A stretch of 64,000 bases of DNA from Prionace glauca (GCA_037974335.1 CM075724.1:62770470-62834469), one strand, 5' to 3'; shown: positions 46,510 to 60,940, numbered from the stretch's first letter. Notes: a model not told the origin generated them from the letters alone. Made by a program: numbers and translations.

Positions 46510-46815
46510 TTCTGCTTTAAAAAAAAGTTTATTAGTCACAAGTTGGCTAACATTCACACTGCAATGAAGTTACTATGAAAATCCCCTAATCACCACATAC
46601 CGGCGCATGTTCGGTTACAGAGAGGGATAATTTGGCGTGGACAATTCACCTAACCTGCACATCTTTGGACTGTGGGAGAAAACCGGAGAATCCGGCGGAA
46701 ACTCACGCAGAGAAGGGGAGAATGTGCAAACTCCACGCAGACCTTAAGCCGGGAACTTAAGTCCCTGGCGCTGTGAGGCAGCAATGCTAACCACTGTGCC
46801 ATCGTGCCGTCCGAG
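46510..46815 (-). mobile_element. tRNA-derived SINE, type S1
   Basis: Minus-strand head near 46815 with A-box-like ATGGCACAGTGGTTAGCATT, conserved body with CCGGTTTTCTCCCACAGTCC, and a TTTATTAGTCACAAGT-type tail near 46530. Confidence 0.82.
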
Positions 46816-48735
46816 GTGTGTACATCCCGGGCAATACTTTTTGCTGTCTCAGTTTTGAGCAAAATTGTTAATGCATTGCCTTCTGTTGGTCTATTTGATA
46901 CTTCTTGCTCATTATTCATTTCATTTTTACGCAGTTCCTTAAGTCAGTTGTACTGTTCCTTTTTTGATTGTGATATTCTTTCCATTTGGGTCCGTTTCGT
47001 TGGAGCGGTGAGAGAGAAGGGCCAGCACCCGGATTAACCAAGCTGTCGATTATCAAATCCAAGCAGCGTGCGGTCCGTGGGGTCCTCTGTCCGGACTGTC
47101 TGCTCCGCTACCGTGGCTACTTTTGCTGTCACGTGTCCCTGAAAAGAGAACACAACAAGCCCACAGGCAGCACTGAGACCTTCTGCACTCAATGGGTACC
47201 GAGGGACTGATGTGTGATTCCGATCCCTTTAATCACATTACCTTTTCTTTGATATCTGTTTACGTCGATCCAATACCCCTCTAACGGGTTGCGTCTTAAT
47301 TGATCCCTGAACATATTTATTTGATGAACGTAAAAGTAACAAGCCACATTGCTGTTGGTATCTTCATACTTCATTTTCATTTGGATGCAAATGTGGGTTC
47401 GTTCCTGCCATCATTTATTACCTTTGCCTTGCCACCGATCTCATAATCAGGCGATCTTAACTTTTCGACTAAATACATTGTCGTTGTTGCTTACCTTGTG
47501 TAGATATTTAACAACGGAAAGCATTGGTTGGCTGTTCCAATTTTATATCAAAGTTTGAGCACTTGTTTGCTGCAACATTGATCTTCCCGTTGCGGTGGGT
47601 AAGTGATCAAATGTCTTCATTAACGTCCGGGTTATGATAACGATACCATATTGAGAGGCTGTAGTAGATACTATGTGGAGTCTCGTCATCATTCAGAGCT
47701 CTCATCGATGCCGCCACCTCACTATAAATTTACAATTAATGACGTTAGCTAATGCTTGTTAAATACTAATTTCTCTTCGCAATTTCTTATAGAATGCAAG
47801 TCGATGGCCGTATTCAGCAAGGCCTCGAAAACTTCCGTATGTACACATCGCAGATGCCAGGCAATGACAATCTCTCACATCAAAAAGGGCAACACCCTCA
47901 TTTTGAAATTTACTGGGACTTCCATCATTCAGCCCCCACCATTAAATTTACGAGATTATATGATATGCTAATTCCTATTGCCTAGAAAATTAATTTAATT
48001 CGATCTTTCATAAAAATGCAATTGCTACAACAATATGTCAGAGGTTAGGAAATTAGCAACGGATTACTCGTCTCCCCAAAATCTTTTCCAGCGTAAACAA
48101 TACTAATTGGCATATGGTGGAATGCTCTGAGTGCGTGGACAATTGTATCGCCAACAATATATAGGAAGGTTATGTAGGACCAGCTGAATGATATGGTTGC
48201 AATATGCACCAGCTAGAAGCAATTACGGTTCATTACAACAAATTGCCAAGACAGATTCAACTTAAAAGGGCAGGGAACACAGATGCGAGGGAAAAACATC
48301 ACCTCTAATTTCCTTTGCTAGTCACACATCACCTTGACAAGTATCACCCTTGCTTTATCGATATGGCTTCAAAATTTTGGAACTTGTTGCCTGGCACTGC
48401 CCAACGATCAACCCCCTTGCTCCTAAAATCCCCACGGGGCCTTAATGATGAATCTGGGGAGTTGCTCTGATTCTCGCTGGAGAGAAGCTGTCCCGGCTAG
48501 GTTACAGAGGCAAGTGAGCCCCGATTAATAATGTCCGGAATCGTTAATTCAATGCAGCATATATTTACATTTAATTTAAATGATTTATCGGGTGCCGGTA
48601 TAATTTCCGGGATATCGGGCGTAAATCTGATTTCCTAGCTCTCTCGCAATCTTACCTACCCCCTCCGTCCATCGACTGGTGGCACACAACGGCGTGACGG
48701 CGTCCCAAGTGTCAGATCAAGCCAAAAATGAGGTT
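46816..48735. other. mostly unrecognised stretch, with a possible old LINE remnant
   Basis: 47800-47900 (CAGCAAGGCCTCGAAAACTT and CAGATGCCAGGCAATGACAA) resembles part of a degraded LINE coding region. The rest shows short shadow frames only. A 74-codon frame at 46986-47210 is Cys-rich but shows no Ig pattern. Confidence 0.3.
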
Positions 48736-51700
48736 CGATCCTTCAGCTTGGATCTGGTTTGTCTCTCCTGTTGAGAACATGAATTGTATTTAATTGGTTT
48801 TTGAAGCAAGCAAGGAATGGATTTTGGTCTGTCTGGTTTACTCTGAGCATTAACTTTGCAACATTAATGATGGAGTAGAAACATAGAATGTAAAACAAAA
48901 ACGAATGTATAAGCTTAAATGCTACTAACTGAAACACTTAAATATGGCAAGATGCAATTCTTCACTGCTAAAATATGTCTATTACTTACAATTTAAAAAG
49001 TATCTCACATAGATTTAAACTTCTCTTCAAAATCAAACAGCAAGCAATGTAGGCTTGAGGTGCTGGTTGGCTGGCTGTCCGGCCTCAAAGCCTTGAAGAC
49101 TTTGCAGTTGGAGAGACAGAAAGACATTTGTCTTCTGACACTCAAACAGCAGCCTCCAGAGACAGACAGAGAGTTCTCTTGCTTCTTTCGAAGCGAAGCA
49201 GAGCCCACCCGATTTGTTTCAGTCCATAGCTGAATTTTAAATAATCTAACTCAAGAAAGATTATATAAATCAGTTTCTCAAAGGTAGAGTATCACCGCAC
49301 CTTCCCTTAAAAAATGAACCAACAATGTAAAATGATGGTTTAATATTCAAAACGTTCAGTTTCATGCCATCAGTTCTCTCTCTATATATACATTATTATT
49401 ATGTATAAATATATATTCAATCGAACCATGCCAACATAACAATGGTATAGTCCAGTTCAGTTAATCTTTTCCAACATTGAGCTTTCCTTCTCCTTTCATT
49501 GACGTCATGGTAAAGTATCAGCAATAGCAATCTCTCTTCCTGGCACATGCATAATTTTCAAATTAAATGACTAAAATAATAAATTCCATGTATACAGTTT
49601 TGCATTCTTACCTTTAAATTTCTCCAGAAACGCCAATGGATTATTGTCAGTGAAGGCAATTGTCTCTAATGAATTGATGGCAATATAAATGTTAACAAGT
49701 TGCCATGCCAATGCCAAGTTCAACGTTTCTTTTTCGCTGGTTAAATATTTATTTCGAGGATTATATAGCGTTCTGGAAAAATACCCAATAGGCCTTCCTA
49801 TCCTTTCATCGTCTTCTTGCAATAATACAGCACGAGTGCCCACATCACCCCCATGAATGACCACCTGAAAGGGTTTTGCATAATTCAGTGTTGCCAATAC
49901 AGGCATAGTTGTGATCGCAGCTTTCATTCTGTCAAACGTCTACTGATGCTCAGGCCTCCACAGAAAATTTCAGCGCTTTTTCAGCAGGGGGTCAATCATA
50001 CTGCTAAAACTTGGTTTACATTTCCTGTAATAATCACTTAAACCTAGAAATGGGGTACTTTCCTTTTCATCGACCGTTTTGAGAACCCCGCTATAACCTT
50101 TGTTCTCAAGTTCTGTCTATCGATCCAACTTTATGTCCTAGGAATGTGAATTAGGCTTTTGCAAATGCAATCTGAGCCAAGTACACCACGAAGTCCACTT
50201 CATGAAATCCATCAAACAATTTCTTTAGATGTTCCAAGAGTTCCTTCCAATGAAAACGATCAGATCATCCATGCACACTGCACAATTTATTAGTCCAGAA
50301 ATGACCTTATTATCGTCTTTGGAATTGTGCTGATGCATACTCTATTCCAAAATGGCATGACTTTAAATTAGTGTAGACGGTTTGCTGTCATGTAAGCTGA
50401 AATCTCCTTCACTCTTCTGGATAATGGTATTTATCAGTATGCTTAAGTAAGTCAAGTTTAGGATGTCATTCGCTCGTCCCATCTTTATAATGCGGTCTTG
50501 CATTCGAGGAATGGGATACAAATCTAACTACATACCTGCATGATGTTTCTATAGTTGACACACAATCATCGGGTATCATCTGGTTTTGGTATCATCACGA
50601 TGGGTGAGCTCGATTCACTACAATGCATGACACTGATGTCTTTTTTAAAGCAGTCTTTCAATCTGGTTTTGATCCTATGCCAACGTTAATGGATTAAGTC
50701 TATATGGATGCTACTTATTTGGAACAGCATTCCCTATATCTACCGCATACACAATTACTTTAGTATTTCCTTGTTTATGCTCACATCTATCACCATGTGA
50801 TTTCCTGACACTTTGAGGTCACCTTGAGCTTTCCTGGGAACATCTCTTCATAATATCTTTTTATAAATCTGGAATGCTCCCTTATTGTTCAATCTACTTT
50901 GAGGAATGCAAAATTCAAGATCTCCTGGGACGGCTTTTTTGTCCTAAGTTACATCAGATACTACATCTTCCTTCTGTTTACCTTTCCTATCAACATACCA
51001 TTTGACGATATTCAGATGGTACACTCTGTGAGTCTTCCTTCTATCTGGCATTCAAATCAAATAACTCACTCAATTTTCTCTGTAATTGATAACGCCCATG
51101 AAACCTTGCTTTTAATGGCTCAGCTACCACTGGTAATAATTTTAGTTCTTTGTCCCCCACTCGTAGCAATACTACAAGTTTTGTGATTTCTTATCAGTTT
51201 CCTATTCCATCACATGCGGTGCCTCTTTAAAATGCTGTCTAGACAACTCACCAACGCTTGTGAATTTTTTCCTGACGTTTGACACAAACTTCAAAAACAT
51301 GGTCTCAAATTGCCGACTCATCAATTTCCCTTTTATCGGTATAAATGTTTATCTTACCTCATGATCAAGAATTAAATCAAAGCGGCTGAACTTAGTTGAA
51401 CTTAAACTTAACGTTCATCCCGAATTGCATAAACTATAAATCGAATTCCTTCATTTCAATCCTCTGGATGGCCCTGACTCAAGGCCCTCAACATGGTTTT
51501 TAAACTTTAATAACATTGTTCCAATGCTTCCTGTGATTCTGGAGATACAAAATTAATTTAAATATCTTTGTCCCTGAGCGATCCATAACGTCACTGAATA
51601 TCTTCAACGCAAAATTTGATCACTGATATATCTTTCTGGATAGTCTAGATGTGGTAAAAAAAATTAACACTCATATAATCCTTTTAGCTGTAATAATACT

Positions 51701-51894
51701 TAATAGAATGGCCTCTAGAAATCTAGTAGGCACATCCATTATGGTCAGGAAATACAGGACCCTCGTAAAATGTTCCTCAAATGCCAGAATGGGTATGGAA
51801 GTTTGATTACTACGTAAGGTATTTCTATTAACTGATATGTGTGATAGATATGAGCAAAATACAATTAAGGCAATAAAAATGCTTCTGTTGTTTT

Positions 51895-53330
51895 GTTTGA
51901 GTATTTCTCCCTCATTAACGACGGCCGCGCATTGCGGTCGTCCTCGTGGAAACACTCGGGTTATGCACCGGGGCTCGGGGGTGGGGCGGTGGCGTTGATG
52001 GAGCGGGACGGAACGGGGCGGATTGTTTGCCGCGGTTCCCGCTCGGGACTCGCATGTTACTTGAGGCGGCCTCCACCACAGTCTCCCCAAGCGCTCCCTC
52101 TTGTGATGTCCGCAACACCCCCTTTCTATAACTTACTGGTAATACAACTTGATAAAAGTTAATCATCTGTCTGAATATGTAAACGTCTCCACTTTCTCAT
52201 CAACATGTAATTTTTAATGTAACAATACTGTAATATTCACTCAGATTCTTCCTCTGTATATGTGTTCTCCTCCACCTCCCTTATCTTTACATCTTTATGT
52301 CGCAATTCCTCCAACTTTCCTGACCTGAAGATATCCGCTTCGGCCTCCACGTGTATTTACATTTTCTCAACCATATGGTCGAACGTTGGCCGCCATTCTC
52401 TCATCGCGACCCACAATTTTTTTGTCACGTCGATGTGGAAGATGTATGTCACCGACCTCGAACAGGGATTTGTGCATGCACTGGGAACAGATGCGCATCT
52501 CCCAGGGCTAGAGAGTAGTCTGATCAGACGACGCTAGACAGTGAGTTCCGGTCTCGATGGACTCTCCGACCCCGTTAGGAATACTTCATACTGGCGCGGT
52601 TCAGACTAGCTCCTCACGTTCGGGGTACTAGCGGGAGATCCCGCCGGAATGAAGAGGGGTAATTAGGCTCTACAGGGGGTCGGGCGCCAGGAGATGGTGC
52701 CCCCTCGGCACCATCCTGGCAGTGCCAGCCTTTGTCCCCTGGCACTGCTCAAGGGGCAAAGTGCCCATGCCCAGAGGGCCTCTTGGCACTGCCCATCGGA
52801 CATCGGTAGGGCCAAGAGAGTGGAGCCTCTTTTAGGCAGGGCCTAAGTGCGATCGTTGGGGGTTGAGGTTCCCGCTGCCACTTTGCAAGCACCATAGGTC
52901 TGGGATGGAGGGAGGGCAGCGTTTAGGGCGGGCTGGGGGGGATGGTCTGCCGGGGAGGAGGGTATGACCCTGGAGGCGGGACTGGGGGAGTCTGCCGGGG
53001 TGAAGGGGGTGTGGCGATCGCCATTGGTGGGGGGTGCAGTTGTCTGTACATCGGGGCGCTCGGAGGCGTGGATGTCAGGCTTGGTCGGGGAATTGCTGTG
53101 GGGACTGCGATTAGGCCGTGGGGGAGGGGGGTGTGCTGGAGGGTAGCATTGTGGTAATCCCCGACTGGCCAGCAAACGGGAAGTCTGACAGATTGGGAAC
53201 ACTGCGCATGCGCGGAGTTCTGGAGCCGTCAGACCCCGGCGAGCACACGTTCTGCCCCTTGGGTTTCTAATAAGATTCACGACTGGGACCTCTGCAGTGC
53301 ACAGATTGCGGAGATTCAGGTGAGAAGCTG
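51895..53330. other. GC-rich block inside the LTR-element fossil
   Basis: CpG- and G-rich DNA in an otherwise AT-rich neighbourhood, with short internal palindromes such as CTGGCAGTGCCAG. It is probably one or two further insertions. I recognise no coding capacity: the overlapping plus and minus frames at 52.8-53.3 kb shadow each other. Confidence 0.4.
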
Positions 53331-55364
53331 AACTGACAAAACAGTCGGAATTTAGAACAGTTTTCCTACTAATTCAGCATTTTTGGGAGAATCAGCCTCA
53401 TTGTTTCTGAACTTCAGCATCTTTGTCGTCACCGTATTTTCTCCTCTTGCCTCAAAATGTGACTTTGTGATCGTGTTACCGCACGGTTTGGAAATTTCCC
53501 ATGATATGATTCCTGCAACAGCTCAGTTGTTTGATTTTCCACTGGTTTTTCAACTACAGTAGGCATTGCTGTACTCCAGTTATATCGTTACCCAGGATAA
53601 ACTGTATTCTGAAAAAAGATTATTTCTCTGTTACTCTTACTAGCACTTCAGTTTTGTTCACTGGGCTTTCCAGCCTTAATTTAAATAACGGAACACAACT
53701 CTTTTCACAATGAATTCCATATGTAACCAACTTTCCCAGCAATACTCCTTCTAAACTACATCTGACCTCATCACTCCCATTAAAGATTAAATTGCCCTCG
53801 TACTTCTTAAAACTTTAACTCATTTATATATTCCTCCTTGTATAGACGAGTAAATCTTGTTCAGTCAAGTACAGTATTCAAGGAGATCTGGGACTCGCTT
53901 ATTAACCAAAACCTAAGCATGTTTTACATCCTTTTGCACCTGTTTACCTTCTACCATGATTTCCCTTACCACTTTAACAAAATCCACTGGCTTATCCTGT
54001 TTTACCACGTCTATCTTCTCAATGCTGTTCCTAAACCACCAACATGGATTTTGCGTGTCCAACTATGTTACGAGACATATGGGGCTTGTCATTTCATTTT
54101 CATCCTCATATGTTTCCTTTATAACATGAGGCAAACTATCTTTCCCATCGCCAAATAGATCTCCTTTGCCTTTGCCACCTGAGAATTTCTTTTTATGCCA
54201 GTTGTTATCCCCTACAAGTTAAAATTTATGTTGAAAACAGTGATTCACAAAACAATGGAAAATCATCTGCTATTTTTGCTTCTACTGTTGCAGTTTTATA
54301 CATTTTGATTTCTAACATTTCAAGTTCAATTATTTATTCCACTTGCTGATGTCCTAATACTTTCTCTTTGTTCTATTTCTTCTTCTAGGTCCCTTTTTTT
54401 TCTTTTTTTTTCATTTTTGTTTTGCCAGGGCTATTCACTCCATTTCTTTGGCTTCCATCTCTCTAATTTTTCCTCTGGAATTGGCACTCTGTCTCTATCT
54501 TTTTACTAAAATTGCTATTCCAACTGTTTCATTTCCTTCCCATGTTGTAACTGTCTCAGCTCTTAGTCCTGTTGAAGCTGTTTCATTATAATTGAATTTT
54601 AGCCATTTCCAATGAATGTGTTGATGACACATGTAAATATTAAGCTGTCACTGAAATTATCTCTGCATTCCCTACCACTTAATATATAGTCAATTCCAGC
54701 TGCATTGCCAATTCCAAAAGCTTTGTTTCAACTGCTTTTGGTAAACCACTCGAGTGACCTCTTCCACGCCCAGGAAAACTTCAATTCATTCCTATTTATA
54801 CCAACTGCTGAAATCACCTAAAAAATACTTAAGGTCCATTTCTTCATGTTTAGTAATCCTAAGAAAAACGAAGAATTATAATTTTCAATCTGAGCCACAC
54901 CTCCAATTTGTTAGGGACTAGAGTAAAATCGCCAAAGTATATTATGTAGTTAGACTAGAACACATCTATTTTTATTTTGGCATTAGTGTGAGGATAAGTT
55001 ATTCAACTCCAGGTGTGATTCTATTGAGACACTAGGAATATTTAGCAAAACGAACATTATTTTAACAATACAGTTTAAACATAGTGAAAGAATTAACATA
55101 ATTTTTACCATTTGAATCTCTCGAACATGACAAGCTATAATTCTTAAATGCAAACCTAGCTCTATCAGTTCCAATATAAGCAATATTCCTCATACAATTA
55201 AACTCCTCTTCAAAATCTGTTTGCAAAAATCACAGGCGTATGTGCTGGTACATGGGCTGGCAGTTCTCAAACCTTTAAATGTTTCTGGAGATAGTGAGAT
55301 AGAAAAACACTCGCCTTCTGATACACAAACGGCAGACTCCATAAAGAGAGAGGGATCTCTTTAT

Positions 55365-55722
55365 CATTATTCCTTGTTCATTCATGGGACATGGGTATCA
55401 CTGGTTGGCCAGAATTTATTGTCCTTGTTCAGAGGGAGTTGAGAGTCAATAACATTGCTGTGGATCCGGAGTTACATGGAGACCAGACCAGATAAGGATG
55501 GTAGATTTCTTTCCCTAAAGATGTTTAGTGAACAAGATGTTTCCCCCCCCCCCCCAACAATCGACAATAGTTTCACGGCCATTAATAGAATCTTAATTCC
55601 AGATATTTTTTATTGAATTAAAATTCCACCGGCTGTGTTGGGATTCGAACCCAAGGCTGCAGACTTTTAACTGAGTTTCTGGATTAACATTTTACTGATA
55701 TTGTCACCAGGCCATCGCTTGC
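55365..55722 (-). mobile_element. tRNA-derived SINE, type S2, within the right LTR region
   Basis: Minus-strand head near 55720 with B-box-like TGGGTTCGAATCCCA, body with CTTTAGGGAAAGAAATCTAC and tail CCCATGAATGAACAAGG near 55375. LTR-like sequence continues on both sides. Confidence 0.75.
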
Positions 55723-55850
55723 TTCTTTCAAATCGAAGAAGAAACCACCTGTTTTCCTCTGTAAACTCGGCTCCTCCCCTTCACGTGCCTTTTCCTCTGT
55801 CATTTAACCTAACAATCCCTATCCTGAAAGAAAAACATGAAGAAAAATTC

Positions 55851-57544
55851 ATTAGTTCCGATTAAAACAAATGTCCCGTTATTTCGAATCAATTATTCTC
55901 CTCCATTCTCAGCATGGACCAGCGTGGTATGATGACAGATCAGCACTGGTAATGTGGAGTTGGATGTTAACCATACTATTCACAAGAAGAATGATAAAAA
56001 TACATTTTTTTAAAGGAACAGGATGATTACAGCTTTGTACTCAAGTTGTCTCCCTAGAAAAACAAGTCAGCTAGTCCATAAGTTTTGTGCATTATTTGAA
56101 CTCAAGTATTACTCCTGCTCATTTGAGACTTTAACCATTTAGGCAACATGAAACAGGTTGGTGAAATAACTTGGGAAATCTTTAATAAGTTGTAGATATG
56201 CATTTATTAAAGATAAGGTAGGACCTGACTATCATACTATGGTTCTTAAGTTTTCGATCAGCCTTGGGCACAGGTTGATTCTAAGTACCGCCATGCATTC
56301 CATATAGAATGTCAGTGTATGGAGTTTTCACGCAGCATGAGTCCTGACGTATGGTCTTGTAAATGACCAAAAATGTACAACCAGTATTAACACCTCATTA
56401 TTTGTTCCCCTCCAGAGTCAGCGAGCAGAGGCAGGAGACATAGTTGAGAGGATTGGTTTGGAGGGCTAATTTTTTAATGTCTAGAAACCACAGAAAATAA
56501 ATTAAAGATATATGTAACACATCTTAAAAGTTTGGTTTGTCCTATGGCTAGTAGGAATGATAATGGATAAAGTGGGCTTGAAGTGCATGAAATAAGTTTT
56601 AGCTGAAGTGCATTTTGCTGTGTTTTTTTTGCTGTTTTGTTTAAATGTCTTCCCGATGTAATGTTGATCCTTACAAACCTCAGTGATTACTTCAGATGAT
56701 GTAGGAAAATTTACGACCAGAGGTGATATATTCAAGTCTCTGGAAGGTAATGTGAACTCTGTCTCTGACAGGTATTGCAGAATCCAGTGTAGATTGAACA
56801 CGTGCAAGTCATGTTCCACCAATGTTGGCACATCACAATTTAAACTTGGCTTCTTAAAATCATTGAATTCTTTTGAGGCTTTGACGTCAGTACAGAGATC
56901 ACTAGAGAAGAGTCAGCCTGCCTGTAAAATGCATAATTAATAGATCCAAACCCTCTCTTCCTTTACACTCCCTTCACCTCGTCTTCCTTCCTCTTACTCA
57001 ATTTTCCTCCCTTTCCCTCCCCTTTATTCCACTCATCTCATTTCCACTCCCCTCCTTTCCTGTTTCCCCTCCTCCCTTCTTTGTATCCCCCCCTTATTAC
57101 TGTGTTTACAGAAAGACAACAGAACAATTGCATTAAAGTAAAAAGACATGTTTTATTGGTCGTTGTGTTAAAGTGAGCAATATTTTACTGATCTTCGTGT
57201 TGAAGTGAAAACTATTTTTTAATTACAAGAAATTTGGAAAAGTTGAGCTAATTAAATGAGATGTCAACTGCAGCTGTTAAGGTTTGATGCTTCGTTAAGT
57301 GGTTACATTGTATCAAAGTTTGGTATTCATAACATCATTTTTGTTAATGAATGCTTTCCATAAAACTTTACAAAATTCTGCAGATGCCTTATTGAAACAT
57401 TAAAACACAAATTTAACATGGAATTCTATAAGTATTTTCTTGAAATATCAAGACACATTTAATTATGAGATAATTGTAATCACATAATTGAGATAGAAAA
57501 ATCAGCAGAATACCAATGATGATCACATGGTGATTTACAAAAAA
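55851..57544. other. stretch without a recognised gene
   Basis: Mostly AT-rich. 56950-57090 is an almost pure pyrimidine tract (CTTCCT/CCCTTT-rich, plus strand). A short overlapping pair of frames at 56502-56940 shows no known domain. Confidence 0.4.
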
Positions 57545-58560
57545 CAACGAACAGTATGGCACAGGAACAGGTCCGTCAGTCCATCAAGTCTGCCCCGACA
57601 TAATAACTATCTAAATTAAAGACGTTTTGTCTATTCCTTACTTATTTATGTATTTGTCAAAATGCCTCTTAAATACTGTTGTTTATTCAGCCACTACCAT
57701 CTCCTCTGGCAGCACGTTCCAGTCAGTTACATTCAAGTCAGATCTGTGTAAAAAAAAAAACCCTCTCACATCTCCTTTAAATTTTCCCCCTTTTATCTGA
57801 AAGCTGTGTCCACTTGTAACTTAAACCGCTACCCTGGGTACAAGACACTGACTATCCACTTTGTCCCTGCCTCTCAAAATTTTGCAAACTATGATCAGAT
57901 GCCCCCTCCCACCCCCAGCCTTCGAGGTTCAAGTGGAAACAAACCAAGTTACTCCAGTATCTCATCCTATCTAATATCCTCCAAACGAGGCAACATACTG
58001 CTAAACTTTTCTGTACATTAGAATCATAGAACCCTACAGTGCAGAAAGAGGCCCTTCGGCCCATTGAATCTGCACCGAACACAATCCCACCCAGGCCCTA
58101 TCCCAGTATCCCTACATATTATACCCTCTAATCCCTCTAACCTACGCATCCCAGGACACCAAGGGGGATTTCTTAGCACGGCCAATCAAACTAACCCGCT
58201 TATCTTTGGACTGTGGGAGGAAACCAGAGTACTCGGAGGAAGCCCACGCAGACAGGAGGTGAATGTACAAACTCCACACAGACAATGATCCGAGCCAGGA
58301 TTCGGACCCAGGTCCCTGGAGCTGTGAAGCAGCAGTACTAACCATTGTGCTACCGTGCCGCCATTCTCCAAAGTTTCCACATCCTTCTAGTGATGTGGCT
58401 GCTTTAACCTTACACAATATTCCAAAGATGGCCTGGCTAAAATTCTATACAGATGCAACATGACTTCCCAATTTTTATATTCTATGCCCCGACTGATTAA
58501 GGCCAATTTGCCATAGACAACCTTGACCAATTTATCCACTTGCCCTGAATCTTAATAAAG
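57545..58560 (-). mobile_element. CR1/L2-type LINE 3' end (family D copy 1), split by a SINE
   Basis: The minus strand resembles the last part of a LINE at DNA level (57560-58019). It is interrupted by an S1 SINE and resumes at 58369 with ATTCTCCAAAGTTTCCACATC up to about 58560. No open frame remains. A second copy lies at 60725-62490. Confidence 0.7.
58020..58368 (-). mobile_element. tRNA-derived SINE, type S1, inserted in LINE D
   Basis: Full-length-looking: minus-strand head near 58365 with GTAGCACAATGGTTAGTACT (A-box-like) and GGGTCCGAATCC (B-box-like), tail at 58020 CTGTAGGGTTCTATGATTC. LINE D continues on both sides. Confidence 0.85.
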
Positions 58561-58561
58561 G

Positions 58562-60710
58562 TAACTATGGTGATGAGACATGGATTGGCACTGTTGGACT
58601 GGGAAACATTACTGAAAGGAGAGACTGTGGACAGGCAAAGCAACCATTTAAGGAACAAATATGTGAACTCCAGAATTTGTTTATTCCTGTTTTGCACAAG
58701 AGTGGTAAGAGAACTGTGGCCGAACCATGACTTATAGATACTATTAGACTCACGGAAAAAGCATACAAATTGCCAAGAAAAAGCAATAGACTTTTATTGG
58801 GAACAGATTAAAATTCAGAAAAGGAGGGCCAAGGGATTGATTAAGAATGGGAAAATGGATTTGAAAGAAAGTTAGCGGGGAACACGGAAACTAACTGTAA
58901 AAGCTTTTCTAGGTATGTAGAGAGAAAACGATTGGCAAAAACAGATGGAGGACAATCACAATCAGAAATGGGTGAATTCACAATGGGTAACAAAGAAATG
59001 TCGAAGGAATTACATTTGTAGTGTGCTTCTATCTGCACAAAGGAAGACATGAACAATGTACCAAACGTTCTGAGAGAAACAAGTGTTAGCGAGGAGCGGA
59101 AGGAAATCAGCATTAGTAGAGATATGGTACTGGGGATATTGATGGCATTGACAGTGGATAAATCTCCAGATCTATTCCAGGATCTTCATCCTGGAATACT
59201 TGAGGAAGTGACCCTGGAAATAATAGGTCCATTGATTGTTATTTTCAAAAATTGTTGGGACTATAAACTGGTTCCAACAGATAGAAGCGTAGCTAAAGTA
59301 AACCTGCTACCCAAAAAGGGAGGCAGAGAGAAAACAAAAAAAAAGTATAGACCAGTGAGACTAACACCACTAATGGGAAATTTGTTCAAATCCATTACCA
59401 AGGATTTCATGACTCAACATTTGAAAAGCAGTTGGACAATCGGTCAAAGTCAGCATAGATTAACAAAGGAGAAATCACATTGGACAAATTGGAATTCTTT
59501 GAGATTGTCACGAGTGGAATGGACCTAGAAGAACCAGAAGCTGTGGTTTATTTACATTTTGAGCAGGCTTTCCACAATGTCTCGCATAACAGATTTCTAT
59601 GTAAAGCAAAAGCACATGGGGTTGCCATTAATATTTTGAGATGGATAGAAAGTTTGTCAGGAGATAGAAGCAAAGATTAAATGCATATTTTTCTGATTGG
59701 CAGACAGTGACTAGTGGGATGCCACAGCGATCCATGCTAGGACTCCCACTATTCATATTATATATTAATGATCTAGAAGATGGAACTAAATGTATTATCG
59801 ACAAATTTGCAGACAATACAAAGTCGGATGGGAGGGCATGCTGTGAGGAGGATACAGAGAATATTCAGGGTGATTTTACATGTTGGGTGTGTGGGTAAAT
59901 GCATGGAGATGCAGCATAACGTGAATAAATATGAAGATATGCACTTTGGTAACGATAATAGAAAGGCCGATTATTATTTGAAGCGGTGTAACATGAGAGA
60001 TGTGGATAATCAGCGAGGCCTTGGCGTTCTCACGCGTCAGTCGCTGAAAGTAAACACGCAAGTATAGTAGACAGCAAATCTGGCAAATGGCATGTTGGCC
60101 TTCATAGCGAGAGTATTTGAGTATCAGAAAAGTGTATGTAATTTTATAGGTCGCTGATGAGGCCGCACCTGGAGCGTTCTATGCAGTTTTGCGGTCCTTT
60201 TCTGAGAAAGAATGTCTTTGCTACAGAGAGACTACTTTGCAGGTTTACCATGCAGTTTCCTGGAATGTTATGTCTGTCACACGAGGAGAGATTAAGTTGC
60301 TTAAGAATACATTCACAAACATTTATAAAGAGCGGGGATCTCATACAGAATTTAAAAAAAATAAAGTTAAATAGGGGAGATTCTGAAATAATGCTGCCGA
60401 TGAAGGTAAAGTCCAGTGCTAGGATCATAGTTTGAGGATAACATTTTCGAACGAAGGTGAGGAGACCTTTCTTCACCCAGAGGATGGTGAATATTTGGAA
60501 TTCACTACGACAGAAAATAGCTGAGGTAAAAATCCATGTGATTTCCACAGGAAATTAAATATAACTCTGGGGGTTAAAGTTTCCAAGGGCTATTACGAGG
60601 TGTGGGCTGGGAATGGGAAGGGGAACGAAGGGGATTGGGATATTGATTTTGATGATTAGTCACGATCTTCAACAGCAGATTGGCCTACTCATGCTTTTAG
60701 TTTTCATGTT
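58562..60710 (+). mobile_element. old CR1-type LINE (family E copy 2)
   Basis: 59049-59528 encodes IIGPLIVIFKNCWDYKLVPT and SITKDFMTQHLKSSWTIGQS. 59707-59898 has MTSGMPQRSMLGLPLFILYI and KFADNTKSDG. Later frames give the AFIARVFEY-like and C-terminal regions, and the tail ends near TTTTCATGTTTCTAT. Frames are broken at several points. Confidence 0.8.
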
Positions 60711-60940
60711 TCTATCTCTTTGCCTTTACCACTGTCTGTGTACAAAAAAACCTCTCGCATCTCCTTTAAATCTTCCCCTTTTTACCTGAAAGCTATATCC
60801 TCCTGTAAATTAAACCGCTAGCCTGGGAACAAGACACTGAATATCCACTTTGTCCATGCCTCTTAAAATTTTGCAAACTACGATCAGATGCCCCCTCCCA
60901 TCCCCAGCCTTCGAAGTTCAAGTGGAAACAAACCAAGTTA

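Larger units (their letters stand above)
48740..55850 (-). mobile_element. decayed Ty3/gypsy-like LTR retrotransposon (fossil)
   Basis: Minus-strand pol includes an RNase H-like region around 49571-49927 and reverse transcriptase-like sequence up to about 51.5 kb. Related but diverged stretches near 49010-49260 and 55200-55360 plus 55720-55800 look like its two LTRs. The right one carries a SINE. The element is old and broken in many places, and a GC-rich block lies inside it. End coordinates are approximate. Confidence 0.5.

Noticed and set aside
46986-47210. Cys-rich 74-codon frame that might be an Ig remnant
   Set aside because: The Cys and Trp spacing does not fit a V or C1 domain, and no flanking exons with phase-1 sites were found.
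52843-53280. 145-codon proline-rich minus-strand frame
   Set aside because: Low-complexity frame in a GC-rich repeat block with an overlapping glycine-rich frame on the other strand. Composition explains it.
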